DNA of 64,000 nt from Daejeonella rubra (GTDB lineage Bacteria > Bacteroidota > Bacteroidia > Sphingobacteriales > Sphingobacteriaceae), in NCBI RefSeq assembly GCF_900103545.1, contig NZ_FNHH01000004.1, forward strand, positions 1-64,000, read 5' to 3'. The notes under the pieces are model-generated. The model ran no database searches. It was not told where the DNA came from and worked only from the letters and a program-made list of their open reading frames with translations. The position numbers and the translations under genes were made by a program. The first letter of the stretch is position 1. Each line of letters starts with the position of its first letter. Below, piece by piece: positions 18,130 to 26,503 of the stretch.

Positions 18130-18642
18130 ATGAGAATAAAGAGATTTTCTAAGTACTGTCTGTTCATTTTATGCTTTTTAAGCTTCGAACTGCAAGCACA
18201 GATCAAAAACCAGGAATATAAACTAATGCTGGACAGCCTGTACGATCACAGCGTTCCCCTTATATCTGTAGAAGATCTTATCAAGCTAGATAAAAAGGAT
18301 CTTTACATTTTGGATACCCGTGAAAAGGAAGAATTCAATGTCAGCCATATAAAAAATGCCCGTAATGTTGGATATTTCTGGTTTGATATGCGCAAAATAT
18401 ATGATATACCTGAGAATGCCACGATCGTTTTATATTGTTCTGTTGGGATGAGAAGCGAAAAAATTGGCGAAAAACTGATAGAAGCAGGATATAAAAATGT
18501 ATTTAATCTATACGGCAGTCTTTTCGAATGGGTAAACCAGGGAAATCCGGTTTACAAAAAAAATGGCGTTCAGACCTCTGAGATCCATACCTACAATGAA
18601 TCCTGGAGCCATTGGGTAAGCCGTGGAACTAAAGTTTATTGA
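18130..18642 (+). CDS. Secreted rhodanese-like domain protein
   Basis: This is a single-domain rhodanese of about 170 residues with an N-terminal signal peptide (ending ELQAQ), so it acts in the periplasm. The domain begins at ISVEDLIKLD, has the DTREKEEFNVSHIKNA segment, and carries the catalytic Cys103 in the loop CSVGMRSEKI. The active-site Cys suggests sulfurtransferase activity; the acceptor is unknown. The ATG at 18130 is chosen over a TTG two codons upstream. The product continues about 30 residues beyond the usual domain end (HTYNESWSHWVSRG). It lies 36 bases upstream of mnmD in the same direction, but no functional tie is evident. Confidence 0.85.
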   Translation: MRIKRFSKYCLFILCFLSFELQAQIKNQEYKLMLDSLYDHSVPLISVEDLIKLDKKDLYILDTREKEEFNVSHIKNARNVGYFWFDMRKIYDIPENATIVLYCSVGMRSEKIGEKLIEAGYKNVFNLYGSLFEWVNQGNPVYKKNGVQTSEIHTYNESWSHWVSRGTKVY

Positions 18643-18678
18643 TCCTTTCAAAACAAATCAAACACAGCAACCTATACA

Positions 18679-19353
18679 ATGGATCATTTAAGCTTTGCAC
18701 TGACCTCTGACGGTTCAAAAACCCTTTTCAATGAACAGGTAGGTGAGAATTATCATTCCCGTCACGGAGCATTACAGGAAAGCAAACATGTATTTTTAAA
18801 CTCCGGACTTTGTTTTTACCTGGAAAAGGAAACAGAAAAAAAAGCCTCAGTACTTGAAGTTGGTTTCGGAACAGGCTTAAACTTTTTGGTTACCGCCGAT
18901 CATTGCCTGAAAAATGAGATCTCTCTTAATTATACTGGAATAGAAGCCTATCCTCTGAATCAGGAAATGATCGCTGAAACTGGATATCAGGAATATGTAT
19001 CTGAAGAATTATGGAATTCATTCCTTAATAATTACTCTGTTGCCCTAAATCGGAATACCGAAATAAGCTCTGCTTGTTCACTCAGAATTGCTCATAAAAA
19101 ACTGCTTGACTTCAGATCAGAAGAGCTGTTTGATGTGATCTACTTCGATGCCTTTGCTGCTGTTCATCAGCCAGAGATGTGGAATCCGGAATCGCTAAAT
19201 CATATCTGCAAATTCTTAAAGCCGGGTGGTGTATTTGTAACCTATGCGATCACCGGCGATCTGAAAAGAACGATGAAGAGTCTTGGTTTTTCAATTGAAA
19301 AAGCACCCGGGGCTGCCGGAAAGCGGGAAATGCTGAGAGCCGTCAAATTGTAA
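18679..19353 (+). CDS. mnmD: tRNA (5-methylaminomethyl-2-thiouridine)(34) methyltransferase MnmD
   Basis: MnmD performs the last methylation of the wobble uridine modification mnm5s2U34. The 224-residue protein corresponds to the methyltransferase half of the bifunctional MnmC; no FAD-dependent oxidase half is fused. The SAM loop is LEVGFGTGLNFL. The family motif appears as YFDAFAAVHQPEMWNPE, followed by FLKPGGVFVTYA and a C-terminal APGAAGKREMLRA segment that is highly characteristic of MnmC/MnmD. The N-terminus has the typical YHSRHGALQES motif. Confidence 0.93.
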   Translation: MDHLSFALTSDGSKTLFNEQVGENYHSRHGALQESKHVFLNSGLCFYLEKETEKKASVLEVGFGTGLNFLVTADHCLKNEISLNYTGIEAYPLNQEMIAETGYQEYVSEELWNSFLNNYSVALNRNTEISSACSLRIAHKKLLDFRSEELFDVIYFDAFAAVHQPEMWNPESLNHICKFLKPGGVFVTYAITGDLKRTMKSLGFSIEKAPGAAGKREMLRAVKL

Positions 19354-19394
19354 AAAACAAAAACCCTATTTTTACCAGAAATAAGATCCACATC

Positions 19395-20204
19395 ATGCCG
19401 GCTCCCAATACCATACCCCCTGCAGGAAATAATCCTGCATCTGCGTTCGAACGCCTTTTAACTATTATGAATACGCTTAGGGAGCAATGCCCATGGGATA
19501 AAAAGCAGACCATGGAGACGCTTCGGCATCTCACCATTGAAGAGACCTATGAACTCTCTGATTCAATACTTGAAGGGAATATGGACGAAATTAAAAAGGA
19601 ACTTGGAGATATAATGCTCCATCTTGTTTTTTATAGCCGTATTGCATCCGAAACCAATGATTTTAACATCGTGGACGTGCTGAATGGTATTTGTGAGAAG
19701 CTTATTCATCGTCATCCTCATATTTACAGTGATGTAATAGTGGAGAATGAAACAGATGTGAAACGAAACTGGGAGCAGCTAAAATTAAAAGAGGGCAACA
19801 AATCAGTTCTGGAAGGTGTACCATTATCATTACCTGCATTGATCAAGGCTTCCAGAATTCAGGAAAAAGCCCGCGGAGTAGGTTTCGATTGGGAAGAAAA
19901 ATCACAGGTTTGGGAAAAGGTTGAGGAAGAATTAAGAGAGTTCAGGGACGAATTTAACACTATTGAAAACACGGCCATTGATAAAGAAAAAGCGGAGGCT
20001 GAGTTTGGGGATCTGTTGTTCTCCTTAATAAACTATGCCAGGTTCATTGACATAAACCCGGAAGATGCCCTGGAAAAGACCAATAAAAAATTCATCAAAC
20101 GTTTTCAATACCTCGAAAGTAAGGCTAAAGAGTTGGGGAAAAGCCTGAAAGATATGAGTTTGACAGAAATGGACGTTTTCTGGAATGAGGCAAAAAGTAT
20201 TTAA
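19395..20204 (+). CDS. mazG: Nucleoside triphosphate pyrophosphohydrolase MazG
   Basis: MazG hydrolyses (d)NTPs to monophosphates and pyrophosphate, a housecleaning role. The 269-residue product has the two tandem MazG domains of the full-length enzyme. The first begins at LREQCPWDKKQTMETL and has an EETYELSD...EELGD-type metal site (KKELGDIMLHLVFYSRIA). The second carries WEKVEEELREF and EAEFGDLLFSLINYARF, with the acidic residues of the catalytic Mg site intact. The start is an ATG about 40 bases after mnmD. There is no toxin-antitoxin gene nearby, so the name refers only to the enzyme. Confidence 0.95.
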   Translation: MPAPNTIPPAGNNPASAFERLLTIMNTLREQCPWDKKQTMETLRHLTIEETYELSDSILEGNMDEIKKELGDIMLHLVFYSRIASETNDFNIVDVLNGICEKLIHRHPHIYSDVIVENETDVKRNWEQLKLKEGNKSVLEGVPLSLPALIKASRIQEKARGVGFDWEEKSQVWEKVEEELREFRDEFNTIENTAIDKEKAEAEFGDLLFSLINYARFIDINPEDALEKTNKKFIKRFQYLESKAKELGKSLKDMSLTEMDVFWNEAKSI

Positions 20205-20254
20205 AAATTTCGTATATTAATGAGGGATAATCGTTTTCCTTTAAATTCTATAAA

Positions 20255-20701
20255 ATGAACACTGCATACAGGCCATTATTGGCAGCAACATTTGTTTTAT
20301 TCTTGTCCATGCTGTCGTGCAGCAAAGATTCAATGAATGGATCCGGCGTAGCTTATTTTGATATTATATTTGAGCTTAGCATCGGCAGGACTGTAATATT
20401 CGCTAAAGACAGTAAAGAATTAACCATAAGCATGATCAGTGTAAACGACAGTCGCTGCCCGATAAATGCAAACTGTGTCACTGCCGGAAATGCAATTGTA
20501 AAACTCAGATTATCCGATAATTCAGGATCGGAAGTATTTACAGAACTTTGTTTAGGTCAATGTGAAAATTCAGGATCAGATACAAAACAGATCACTCTGA
20601 GCAATATCAGCTATTCAATTACAATAAGAAAAGTTGAGCCCTATCCAAAAATAAATGATACACAGGAAAAAAAAGTTCTGTTTTCGGTTAGTAAGATCTA
20701 A
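20255..20701 (+). CDS. Small lipoprotein with DSRCPxxxxC motif
   Basis: The predicted outer-membrane or periplasmic lipoprotein has 148 residues, with a lipobox ending at Cys22 (MLSC). Its core contains the sequence DSRCPINANCVTAGNA, a motif I recognise from a widespread family of uncharacterised Bacteroidota lipoproteins, followed by beta-strand-like alternation. Two further Cys (LCLGQC) could form a disulfide. The function is unknown. The stop codon is only 2 bases from the end of the convergent permease gene. Confidence 0.7.
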   Translation: MNTAYRPLLAATFVLFLSMLSCSKDSMNGSGVAYFDIIFELSIGRTVIFAKDSKELTISMISVNDSRCPINANCVTAGNAIVKLRLSDNSGSEVFTELCLGQCENSGSDTKQITLSNISYSITIRKVEPYPKINDTQEKKVLFSVSKI

Positions 20702-20703
20702 TA

Positions 20704-21924
20704 TTACTTAAATCTTATCGCCTTCAGAGGAGAAATTCTGGTAACCAGCAGTGAAGGAATAAGAAGTACCATTAAACTGATTAGCAAGGTTCCCGCATTA
20801 AGTAAAAGGATATCCTGAATATCTAACTGAACGGGTACAAAACTCATATAATAAGAAGCCTGATCCAGCGTAAAAAAGTGGGTATAGTGCTGAAAAAGAC
20901 CTAATCCTATCCCCAGAACATTTCCGCTTAACAAGCCGAGCCCGATCAGGTAAGTAGCGTTATACAAGAATATTTTACGAACATTCCAGTTGGAACTTCC
21001 TAATGCTTTCAGTATTCCGATCATATTGGTACGTTCCAGGATCATGATAAGTAAAGCAGATATCATATTGATCACTGCAACGGCCATCATCAGGATCAGG
21101 ATAACCTGAGTATTCACATCCAATAAAGACAACCATTCAAAAATGGCTGGATAATACTCCTTTACAGTATATGATTTGAGCTCAACCCCAAGATCTTCAT
21201 AAACCTTATTCTCGATTATATCCAGATCATTAAAATCGTTTACCCTCAACTCGTATCCTCCAACCTGTGAAGGTTCCCACTTATTGAGACTTCTGATCAG
21301 TTCCAGATCGCCGATCACAAATATTTTATCAACCTCTTCGACGCCCAGGTTATAGATGCCTGTAATTTCAAATTTTCTTTTCCGGAGTGAATTTTCAATA
21401 AAATACATCAGAAAGTCATCACCTACCTTCAGATTAAGCCTGTCGGCAGTAAATTCCGAGATCAGTATCTGTGATCGTGATTTAACAGGATCAGAAAAAT
21501 CAATCACTTTACCTGCGACAAGTATCTTTTTAAAATATTCCCAGTCATAGGTTTTATCAACCCCTTTCAGCACAACTCCTTCGGCTTCATCGCCGGCATT
21601 AATAATTCCCGGCTTTGTTGCAAAAGGCTGGATAAATGAAATTCCCGGACTTATGCTTATTTTTTTAAATTCAGAATCTGAAATACTGAAAGGAGTATTT
21701 TCATAGGATGTATTCAGGTCAAGCTTAGCAATCTGAATATCACCTGAAAAACCTCTTACTTTTTCTCTGATCTCAGATTTAAACCCTTTTACTATGGCTA
21801 CAGCCAAAATCATTACGGCAAGGCCAAGCATAATTCCAAGAATTGCGATTCGCACAATTAGCTTTGAAAAAGTACGTTTGGAGTTAAACGTTATACGCTT
21901 TGCAATGAAAAAAGGTAAATTCAA
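20704..21924 (-). CDS. LolC/LolE-family ABC transporter permease
   Basis: This inner-membrane FtsX/MacB-type permease has 406 residues, about the LolC/LolE length. The N-terminus (FFIAKRITFNSKRTFSKLIVRIAILGIMLG) matches the LolC/E start followed by the first transmembrane helix. A periplasmic MacB-PCD-like domain of about 200 residues comes next. Three further helices follow, with the LERTNMIGILKALGSS cytoplasmic coupling segment typical of lipoprotein-releasing permeases. LolCDE extracts lipoproteins from the inner membrane and hands them to LolA. No LolD ATPase is adjacent, so pairing relies on a distant gene. Assignment to LolC versus LolE cannot be made. Confidence 0.88.
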   Translation of the reverse strand: MNLPFFIAKRITFNSKRTFSKLIVRIAILGIMLGLAVMILAVAIVKGFKSEIREKVRGFSGDIQIAKLDLNTSYENTPFSISDSEFKKISISPGISFIQPFATKPGIINAGDEAEGVVLKGVDKTYDWEYFKKILVAGKVIDFSDPVKSRSQILISEFTADRLNLKVGDDFLMYFIENSLRKRKFEITGIYNLGVEEVDKIFVIGDLELIRSLNKWEPSQVGGYELRVNDFNDLDIIENKVYEDLGVELKSYTVKEYYPAIFEWLSLLDVNTQVILILMMAVAVINMISALLIMILERTNMIGILKALGSSNWNVRKIFLYNATYLIGLGLLSGNVLGIGLGLFQHYTHFFTLDQASYYMSFVPVQLDIQDILLLNAGTLLISLMVLLIPSLLVTRISPLKAIRFK

Positions 21925-22034
21925 TCCTGAAATGGTTTTTTTTGTACCTTAGCAAAGATGCATTTTTTTTAATTTCGTTTCAGAAACAATTAGCCTTAAA
22001 GATTCATTTATACCTGATTTAATCCTAACAAAAC

Positions 22035-23300
22035 ATGTCCCGTTTTACTTATTTAATTTTAGCAATATTCACTTTTATTTCCTGCAACAGCTCAGCACAG
22101 CAGATACAAACAGGAAGAAATCCAGTTCCTGACCCCAGAAATGTCAAAATTGAAAATATTGACAAAGTCCGGGGTAAACTTCGTACCGGAGCGGAACAAA
22201 CTGAACTATACCTTCCTTATCTGAAAGGAAAGCGAATAGGAATGGTTGTAAATCCAACTTCTGTTATTGGCAGTACCACTGTTGTGGATAGTTTATTGTC
22301 CCTTGGTGTTAAAATCGTTAAAATATTTGGCCCTGAGCACGGATTCCGGGGAGATGCGAGCGCAGGGATTCATGTTGACGATAGCTTTGATGCAAAAACC
22401 GGCATACCTGCGATATCTCTATACGGAAAACATAACAAACCAACCAAAGAAGATCTTGCAGATATAGATCTGATGATCTATGACATTCAGGATGTTGGTG
22501 TAAGGTTCTATACCTATATAAACACACTGCAGCATGTTATGGAAGCTTGTGCAGACAATAATAAAGAATTACTTATTCTGGATAGACCAAACCCAAATGG
22601 TTTTTATGTGGACGGACCAATCCTTGATCAAAAATTGAAATCAGGTATCGGAATTAACCCAATTCCTATCACTCACGGACTTACCATTGCGGAGTATGCA
22701 CAGATGCTGAATGGAGAAGGATGGCTTGCCAATAAGGTTAAGTGTAATATAAAAGTGATCAAGAATGCTAATTACACTCATACAATGCCTTATGTATTAC
22801 CGGTTAAGCCATCACCTAACCTGAATACCGCACAATCTATTTTACTGTACCCATCATTATGTTTATTTGAAGGAACTATCATTAGCCAGGGACGCGGAAC
22901 TTATTTTCCATTCACTATTCTGGGAAATCCTGATCTGAAAGGGAAATACAAATTTTCATTTGTACCCAAAGGGATTAAAGGAATGAGCGAAACCCCTTTG
23001 CACATGAACAAAGATTGCTATGGGATAGATCTTCGTCAGTACAATACAAATAAGATCCGTAAGGAAGGAAAAATAAACCTTAGCTGGTTAATCGAATTAT
23101 ACAATGCTTATCCATATAAAGATAAATTCTTTGACTTCAAGCAGAGTAATCAGATGGGTAATTTCGACAAACTTGCCGGCACCTACGATTTGAAACAACA
23201 GATCATTGCTGGTAAATCAGAGGAAGAGATCCGCCAAAGCTGGGAACCCGGACTTTCTCAGTACAAGTTAATGAGGAAGAAGTATTTACTGTATCAATAG
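22035..23300 (+). CDS. namZ: DUF1343 exo-beta-N-acetylmuramidase (NamZ-like) lipoprotein
   Basis: This DUF1343 protein of 421 residues resembles Bacillus NamZ, which removes N-acetylmuramic acid from the non-reducing ends of peptidoglycan fragments. The lipoprotein signal ends at Cys17 (FISC). Family motifs are GKRIGMVVNPTS, KIFGPEHGFRGDASAG, YDIQDVGVRFYTYI and LDRPNPNG, in that order, then IPITHGLTIAEYA and a late YPSLCLFEGT block. Its location would be the periplasm or outer membrane, fitting a wall-recycling role. The gene seems to be monocistronic; the 3' end runs straight into the heptamer array. Confidence 0.87.
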   Translation: MSRFTYLILAIFTFISCNSSAQQIQTGRNPVPDPRNVKIENIDKVRGKLRTGAEQTELYLPYLKGKRIGMVVNPTSVIGSTTVVDSLLSLGVKIVKIFGPEHGFRGDASAGIHVDDSFDAKTGIPAISLYGKHNKPTKEDLADIDLMIYDIQDVGVRFYTYINTLQHVMEACADNNKELLILDRPNPNGFYVDGPILDQKLKSGIGINPIPITHGLTIAEYAQMLNGEGWLANKVKCNIKVIKNANYTHTMPYVLPVKPSPNLNTAQSILLYPSLCLFEGTIISQGRGTYFPFTILGNPDLKGKYKFSFVPKGIKGMSETPLHMNKDCYGIDLRQYNTNKIRKEGKINLSWLIELYNAYPYKDKFFDFKQSNQMGNFDKLAGTYDLKQQIIAGKSEEEIRQSWEPGLSQYKLMRKKYLLYQ

Positions 23301-23492
23301 GACCGGAGGACGGAGGACGGAGGTCGGAAGTCTGAGGTCGGAAATTCAGTCCTCATACTTCTTACCTCATACTTCAAACCTCATACCTCATACCTCAGAC
23401 TTCAGACTTCAAACCTCATACTTCAAACCTCATACTTCATACCTCATACTTCATACTTCATACTTCATACCTCATACTTCAAACCTCATACC
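23301..23492. repeat. Two-armed heptamer repeat array upstream of fmt
   Basis: From 23353 to 23492 there are 20 consecutive 7-base units of the form TCAnACY (mostly TCATACT, TCATACC, TCAAACC, TCAGACT), with one variant, TCTTACC. From 23301 to 23342 there are six units in the opposite orientation (for example GGTCGGA, AGTCTGA, GGACGGA). A 10-base spacer separates the arms. The array begins immediately after the namZ stop codon and ends 5 bases before the fmt ATG, so it occupies the whole intergenic region. Confidence 0.95.
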
Positions 23493-23497
23493 TCAAT

Positions 23498-24412
23498 ATG
23501 AAAATAGTATTCATGGGCACCCCCGATTTTGCCGTCGCTTCTTTAAATGCGCTCCTGGAAGCGGGCTTTGATATAGTTGGAGTCATTACAGCTCCTGATA
23601 AACCTGCAGGCAGGGGGCAGAAGATCAATGAATCTGCAGTTAAGCAATATGCAGTAGCAAAAGGACTAAAAATACTGCAGCCAGTAAAATTGAAAGATCC
23701 TGAATTCATTGAAGAATTACGCTCATTAAAAGCAGACCTTCAGATTGTGGTTGCTTTCAGGATGTTACCTGAAATAGTATGGAATATGCCTTCAAAGGGA
23801 ACAATTAACCTTCATGGTTCTCTCCTGCCCCAATACAGGGGTGCTGCACCCATAAACTGGGCGATCATTAATGGCGAAAAAGAAAGCGGAGTAAGTACAT
23901 TCTTCCTGAAACAGGAGATTGATACCGGTGATATTTTATTTACGGTAAGGGTAGAGATCGATGAACAGGATACTGCCGGTGATCTGCATGATAAATTGAT
24001 GAATATCGGTGCAGATCTGCTGGTTAAAACTGTTAAAGCAATTGAATCAGGCGAGTATAAAGAAATCCCTCAGGATAAAACCGGCGAAAAGGTTCTGAAA
24101 ACGGCTCCAAAAATTTTCAGGGAGGATTGTCAGATCGACTGGAATCAGCCGGTAATGAAAATATATAACCATATCAGGGGACTTAGCCCCTATCCTGCTG
24201 CATTTTGCATTTTCCAGGACAAGACACTTAAGATCTACAAAGCTGAAGCAGAACAGGCAGTACATCAATTGGAACCGGGAAGTTTTCAGACTGACCATAA
24301 AACGACCCTTAAATTTGCCTGCCCAGATGGCTTTATTTCTGTAAAGGAATTACAATTAGAAGGTAAAAAGAAAATGAAGATCGATGAATTTTTAAGAGGT
24401 GTGCGCTTATAG
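23498..24412 (+). CDS. fmt: Methionyl-tRNA formyltransferase
   Basis: Fmt formylates initiator Met-tRNA using 10-formyl-tetrahydrofolate. The 304-residue product starts with MKIVFMGTPDFAV and has VITAPDKPAGRGQK. The catalytic region is N104-L-H106-G-S-L-L-P-Q-Y-R-G-A-A-P, with the catalytic Asp in IDTGDILF. A C-terminal OB-fold-like domain follows. The start codon is directly preceded by the heptamer array, so no ordinary leader or ribosome-binding site exists. The promoter must lie in or upstream of the repeats. The gene is convergent with the aminotransferase, 7 bases apart. Confidence 0.97.
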   Translation: MKIVFMGTPDFAVASLNALLEAGFDIVGVITAPDKPAGRGQKINESAVKQYAVAKGLKILQPVKLKDPEFIEELRSLKADLQIVVAFRMLPEIVWNMPSKGTINLHGSLLPQYRGAAPINWAIINGEKESGVSTFFLKQEIDTGDILFTVRVEIDEQDTAGDLHDKLMNIGADLLVKTVKAIESGEYKEIPQDKTGEKVLKTAPKIFREDCQIDWNQPVMKIYNHIRGLSPYPAAFCIFQDKTLKIYKAEAEQAVHQLEPGSFQTDHKTTLKFACPDGFISVKELQLEGKKKMKIDEFLRGVRL

Positions 24413-24419
24413 TTGCGTA

Positions 24420-25259
24420 TTATAGCAAGTTTAATTTTTCACTCAGAAACTTCGACACTTCGTTAAAATATCGCTTGTTATTATATCCCATTACCCATTG
24501 AATGCCTCTTGCTGCATTTGTGATAAACACCTCATCCGCTTCATTTAGAATATCCGGATTCACCTGAGCTTCAATAAGTTCTATGCCGTTCTCTTTCGCC
24601 AAACGCATAACTACCTGCCTCATTACACCCCCAATACAGCCTTCATTCAGAGATGGTGTATATAACTTCCTGTCATAGACAACAAACACATTACTGCTCA
24701 TTGACTCACAAAGGAATCCATGTTGATTTAAGATCATCACTTCATCAAGTGCATTTTGATTTTTAAAAATACCAGCAAGAACGTAAACCAGTGAATTACA
24801 GGTTTTAAGATTAGCAAGAATGTTTACCGGCTTGGTCAGTTCATCATAAACGTCAATAATGAGTCCTTTTTTATTGAAAGTATACTGGTTGTCTTCCATT
24901 TTCTGGCTCTCCAGCACATAAGCCATTTTATTGGAAACCGGACTGTACAAACCTTCTGTATCACGAAAAACAGTTAGTCTGAATCTTGCATCAGGTCCGG
25001 TTTTGTTTCTTCGTGCTAGCTCATCAACCTTCTCACGCAAAAACCAGGAATCTATGTATGAACTATTGTCCAGTTTAAGCACTTTCATTCCCTTTTGAAC
25101 CCTGTCAATATGAAGATCCGGGAATTTCAAAACCCCGTTCATGTACCGCATGGATTCAAAAAGTCCATCACCATAACGAAAACCACGGTTATTTACTGAA
25201 AAGATCTGCTGATCAGATGGGAGAATATTACCATTAAAATTAATGAACTGCTTACCCAT
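24420..25259 (-). CDS. pabC: Class IV PLP-dependent aminotransferase (aminodeoxychorismate lyase-like)
   Basis: This fold-type IV PLP enzyme of 279 residues begins with the NFNGNILPSDQQIFSVNNRGFRYGDG-like start typical of the family, of which NRGFRYGDGLFES is the core. A catalytic Lys lies in ILANLKTCNSLVY, and the C-terminal phosphate-binding loop is in VFITNAARGIQWV. Branched-chain and D-amino-acid aminotransferases share this fold. The short length and the presence of pabB and folC in the same window favour 4-amino-4-deoxychorismate lyase, which makes p-aminobenzoate, but the substrate cannot be fixed from sequence alone. It lies 2 bases downstream of rluD in the same operon. The symbol is tentative. 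Confidence 0.72.
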   Translation of the reverse strand: MGKQFINFNGNILPSDQQIFSVNNRGFRYGDGLFESMRYMNGVLKFPDLHIDRVQKGMKVLKLDNSSYIDSWFLREKVDELARRNKTGPDARFRLTVFRDTEGLYSPVSNKMAYVLESQKMEDNQYTFNKKGLIIDVYDELTKPVNILANLKTCNSLVYVLAGIFKNQNALDEVMILNQHGFLCESMSSNVFVVYDRKLYTPSLNEGCIGGVMRQVVMRLAKENGIELIEAQVNPDILNEADEVFITNAARGIQWVMGYNNKRYFNEVSKFLSEKLNLL

Positions 25260-25261
25260 TT

Positions 25262-26281
25262 TTATTCTTTTATATAATTACGCCATTTCTCTATCACAGC
25301 TGAGATATCAGCAGGAAGCTCCGTTTCAAAATGGATAAATTTTCTCGTTGAGGGGTGTATAAACCCTAATGATTTAGCATGCAAGGCCTGTCTGGGCAGG
25401 ATTTCAAAACAGTTCTCTACAAATTGCCTGTACTTATTGAATACAGTACCCTTTAAAATCTTGTCGCCGCCATAGGTACTATCATTGAATAAAGGGTGAC
25501 CTATATGTTTCATATGTGCCCTGATCTGATGTGTGCGCCCGGTTTCCAGCTGACACTCGATCAATGTTACATAGTTGAACCGTTCCAAAACCTTGTAATG
25601 AGTAACCGACCACTTGCCTTTGCTTTCATCATCATAAACAGCCATTACTTTTCGATCCTTAACACTTCGACCGATATAACCTGTAACGGTACCATCCTCA
25701 GTTAAATCTCCCCAAACCAGCGCTATATACTTTCTTGCGATCGAATGATCGAAGAACTGCTTCGCCAGAAAAGTAATGGCCCATTCGTTTTTACTGACAA
25801 GAAGTAGTCCGGAGGTGTCTTTATCAATTCGATGAACTAAACCGGGTCTGCCATCATTTCCAGGCATTTGAGGCAATTGCTGTGAATGGAATACCAACGC
25901 GTTCACCAGAGTGCCTGTATAATTATTAAAACCAGGATGAACGACCATACCAGCCGCTTTATTTACCATGATCACATCATCATCTTCATATATGATATCA
26001 ATTGGAATATCTTCCGGATAAACCTCTGTATCACGGGGAGGATGAGGCAGAACCATAGAAATTACGTCCAAAGGCTTAACTTTGTAGCTAGCCTTTACCA
26101 CCCTTTCGTTCACTAAAACGTTTCCGGCATCAATAGCATTCTGGATTCGGTTCCTCGAAGTATTCTCGGTTCGGATGATCAGAAATTTATCCAGCCTTAA
26201 CAATGACTGGCCCTTGTCCACCACAATTCGCAGGTGCTCGTAAAGATCCTGTTCCTCTAAATCCTGATTCTCATCTGTCAT
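25262..26281 (-). CDS. rluD: Pseudouridine synthase of the RluD/RluA family
   Basis: This isomerises uridine to pseudouridine, most likely in helix 69 of 23S rRNA as RluD does. The 339-residue protein has an N-terminal S4 RNA-binding domain (about residues 18-80, LRLDKFLIIRTENTSRNRIQNA). The RluA-type catalytic domain follows, with PGLVHRIDKDTSGLLLVSK carrying the catalytic Asp. LETGRTHQIRAHMKHIGHPLFND is the later signature. An acidic N-terminal tail (EDLEEQDLYEHL-type) is common in Bacteroidota. It is the first gene of a two-gene unit with the aminotransferase. RluC cannot be fully excluded, but length and the S4 domain favour RluD. Confidence 0.93.
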   Translation of the reverse strand: MTDENQDLEEQDLYEHLRIVVDKGQSLLRLDKFLIIRTENTSRNRIQNAIDAGNVLVNERVVKASYKVKPLDVISMVLPHPPRDTEVYPEDIPIDIIYEDDDVIMVNKAAGMVVHPGFNNYTGTLVNALVFHSQQLPQMPGNDGRPGLVHRIDKDTSGLLLVSKNEWAITFLAKQFFDHSIARKYIALVWGDLTEDGTVTGYIGRSVKDRKVMAVYDDESKGKWSVTHYKVLERFNYVTLIECQLETGRTHQIRAHMKHIGHPLFNDSTYGGDKILKGTVFNKYRQFVENCFEILPRQALHAKSLGFIHPSTRKFIHFETELPADISAVIEKWRNYIKE

Positions 26282-26503
26282 GGTGCAAAATTAAACCTTT
26301 GAAAGGATTATTAAGAATAAACCAGCATTGATCTTACTAAGATTTAGATGCGATTGTTTTAATCTTGCATTTTTCATCCTGATTGCCTAAAAGAATTTAC
26401 CTTTATTGCTGATATTCAATTGATATGCTTTTAACCCGAATGATCAATTAAAGAATTAATTTAATCTGGTCTCATTTAAATGAGACTCTCAAAATAAAAT
26501 AGA

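Noticed and set aside
19395..20204. MazG as part of a toxin-antitoxin module
   Set aside because: It has the full two-domain length of the housekeeping pyrophosphohydrolase and no MazE/MazF neighbour.
23353..23492. Heptamer array as a CRISPR
   Set aside because: The unit is 7 bases without spacers of constant length, and no cas genes lie nearby.
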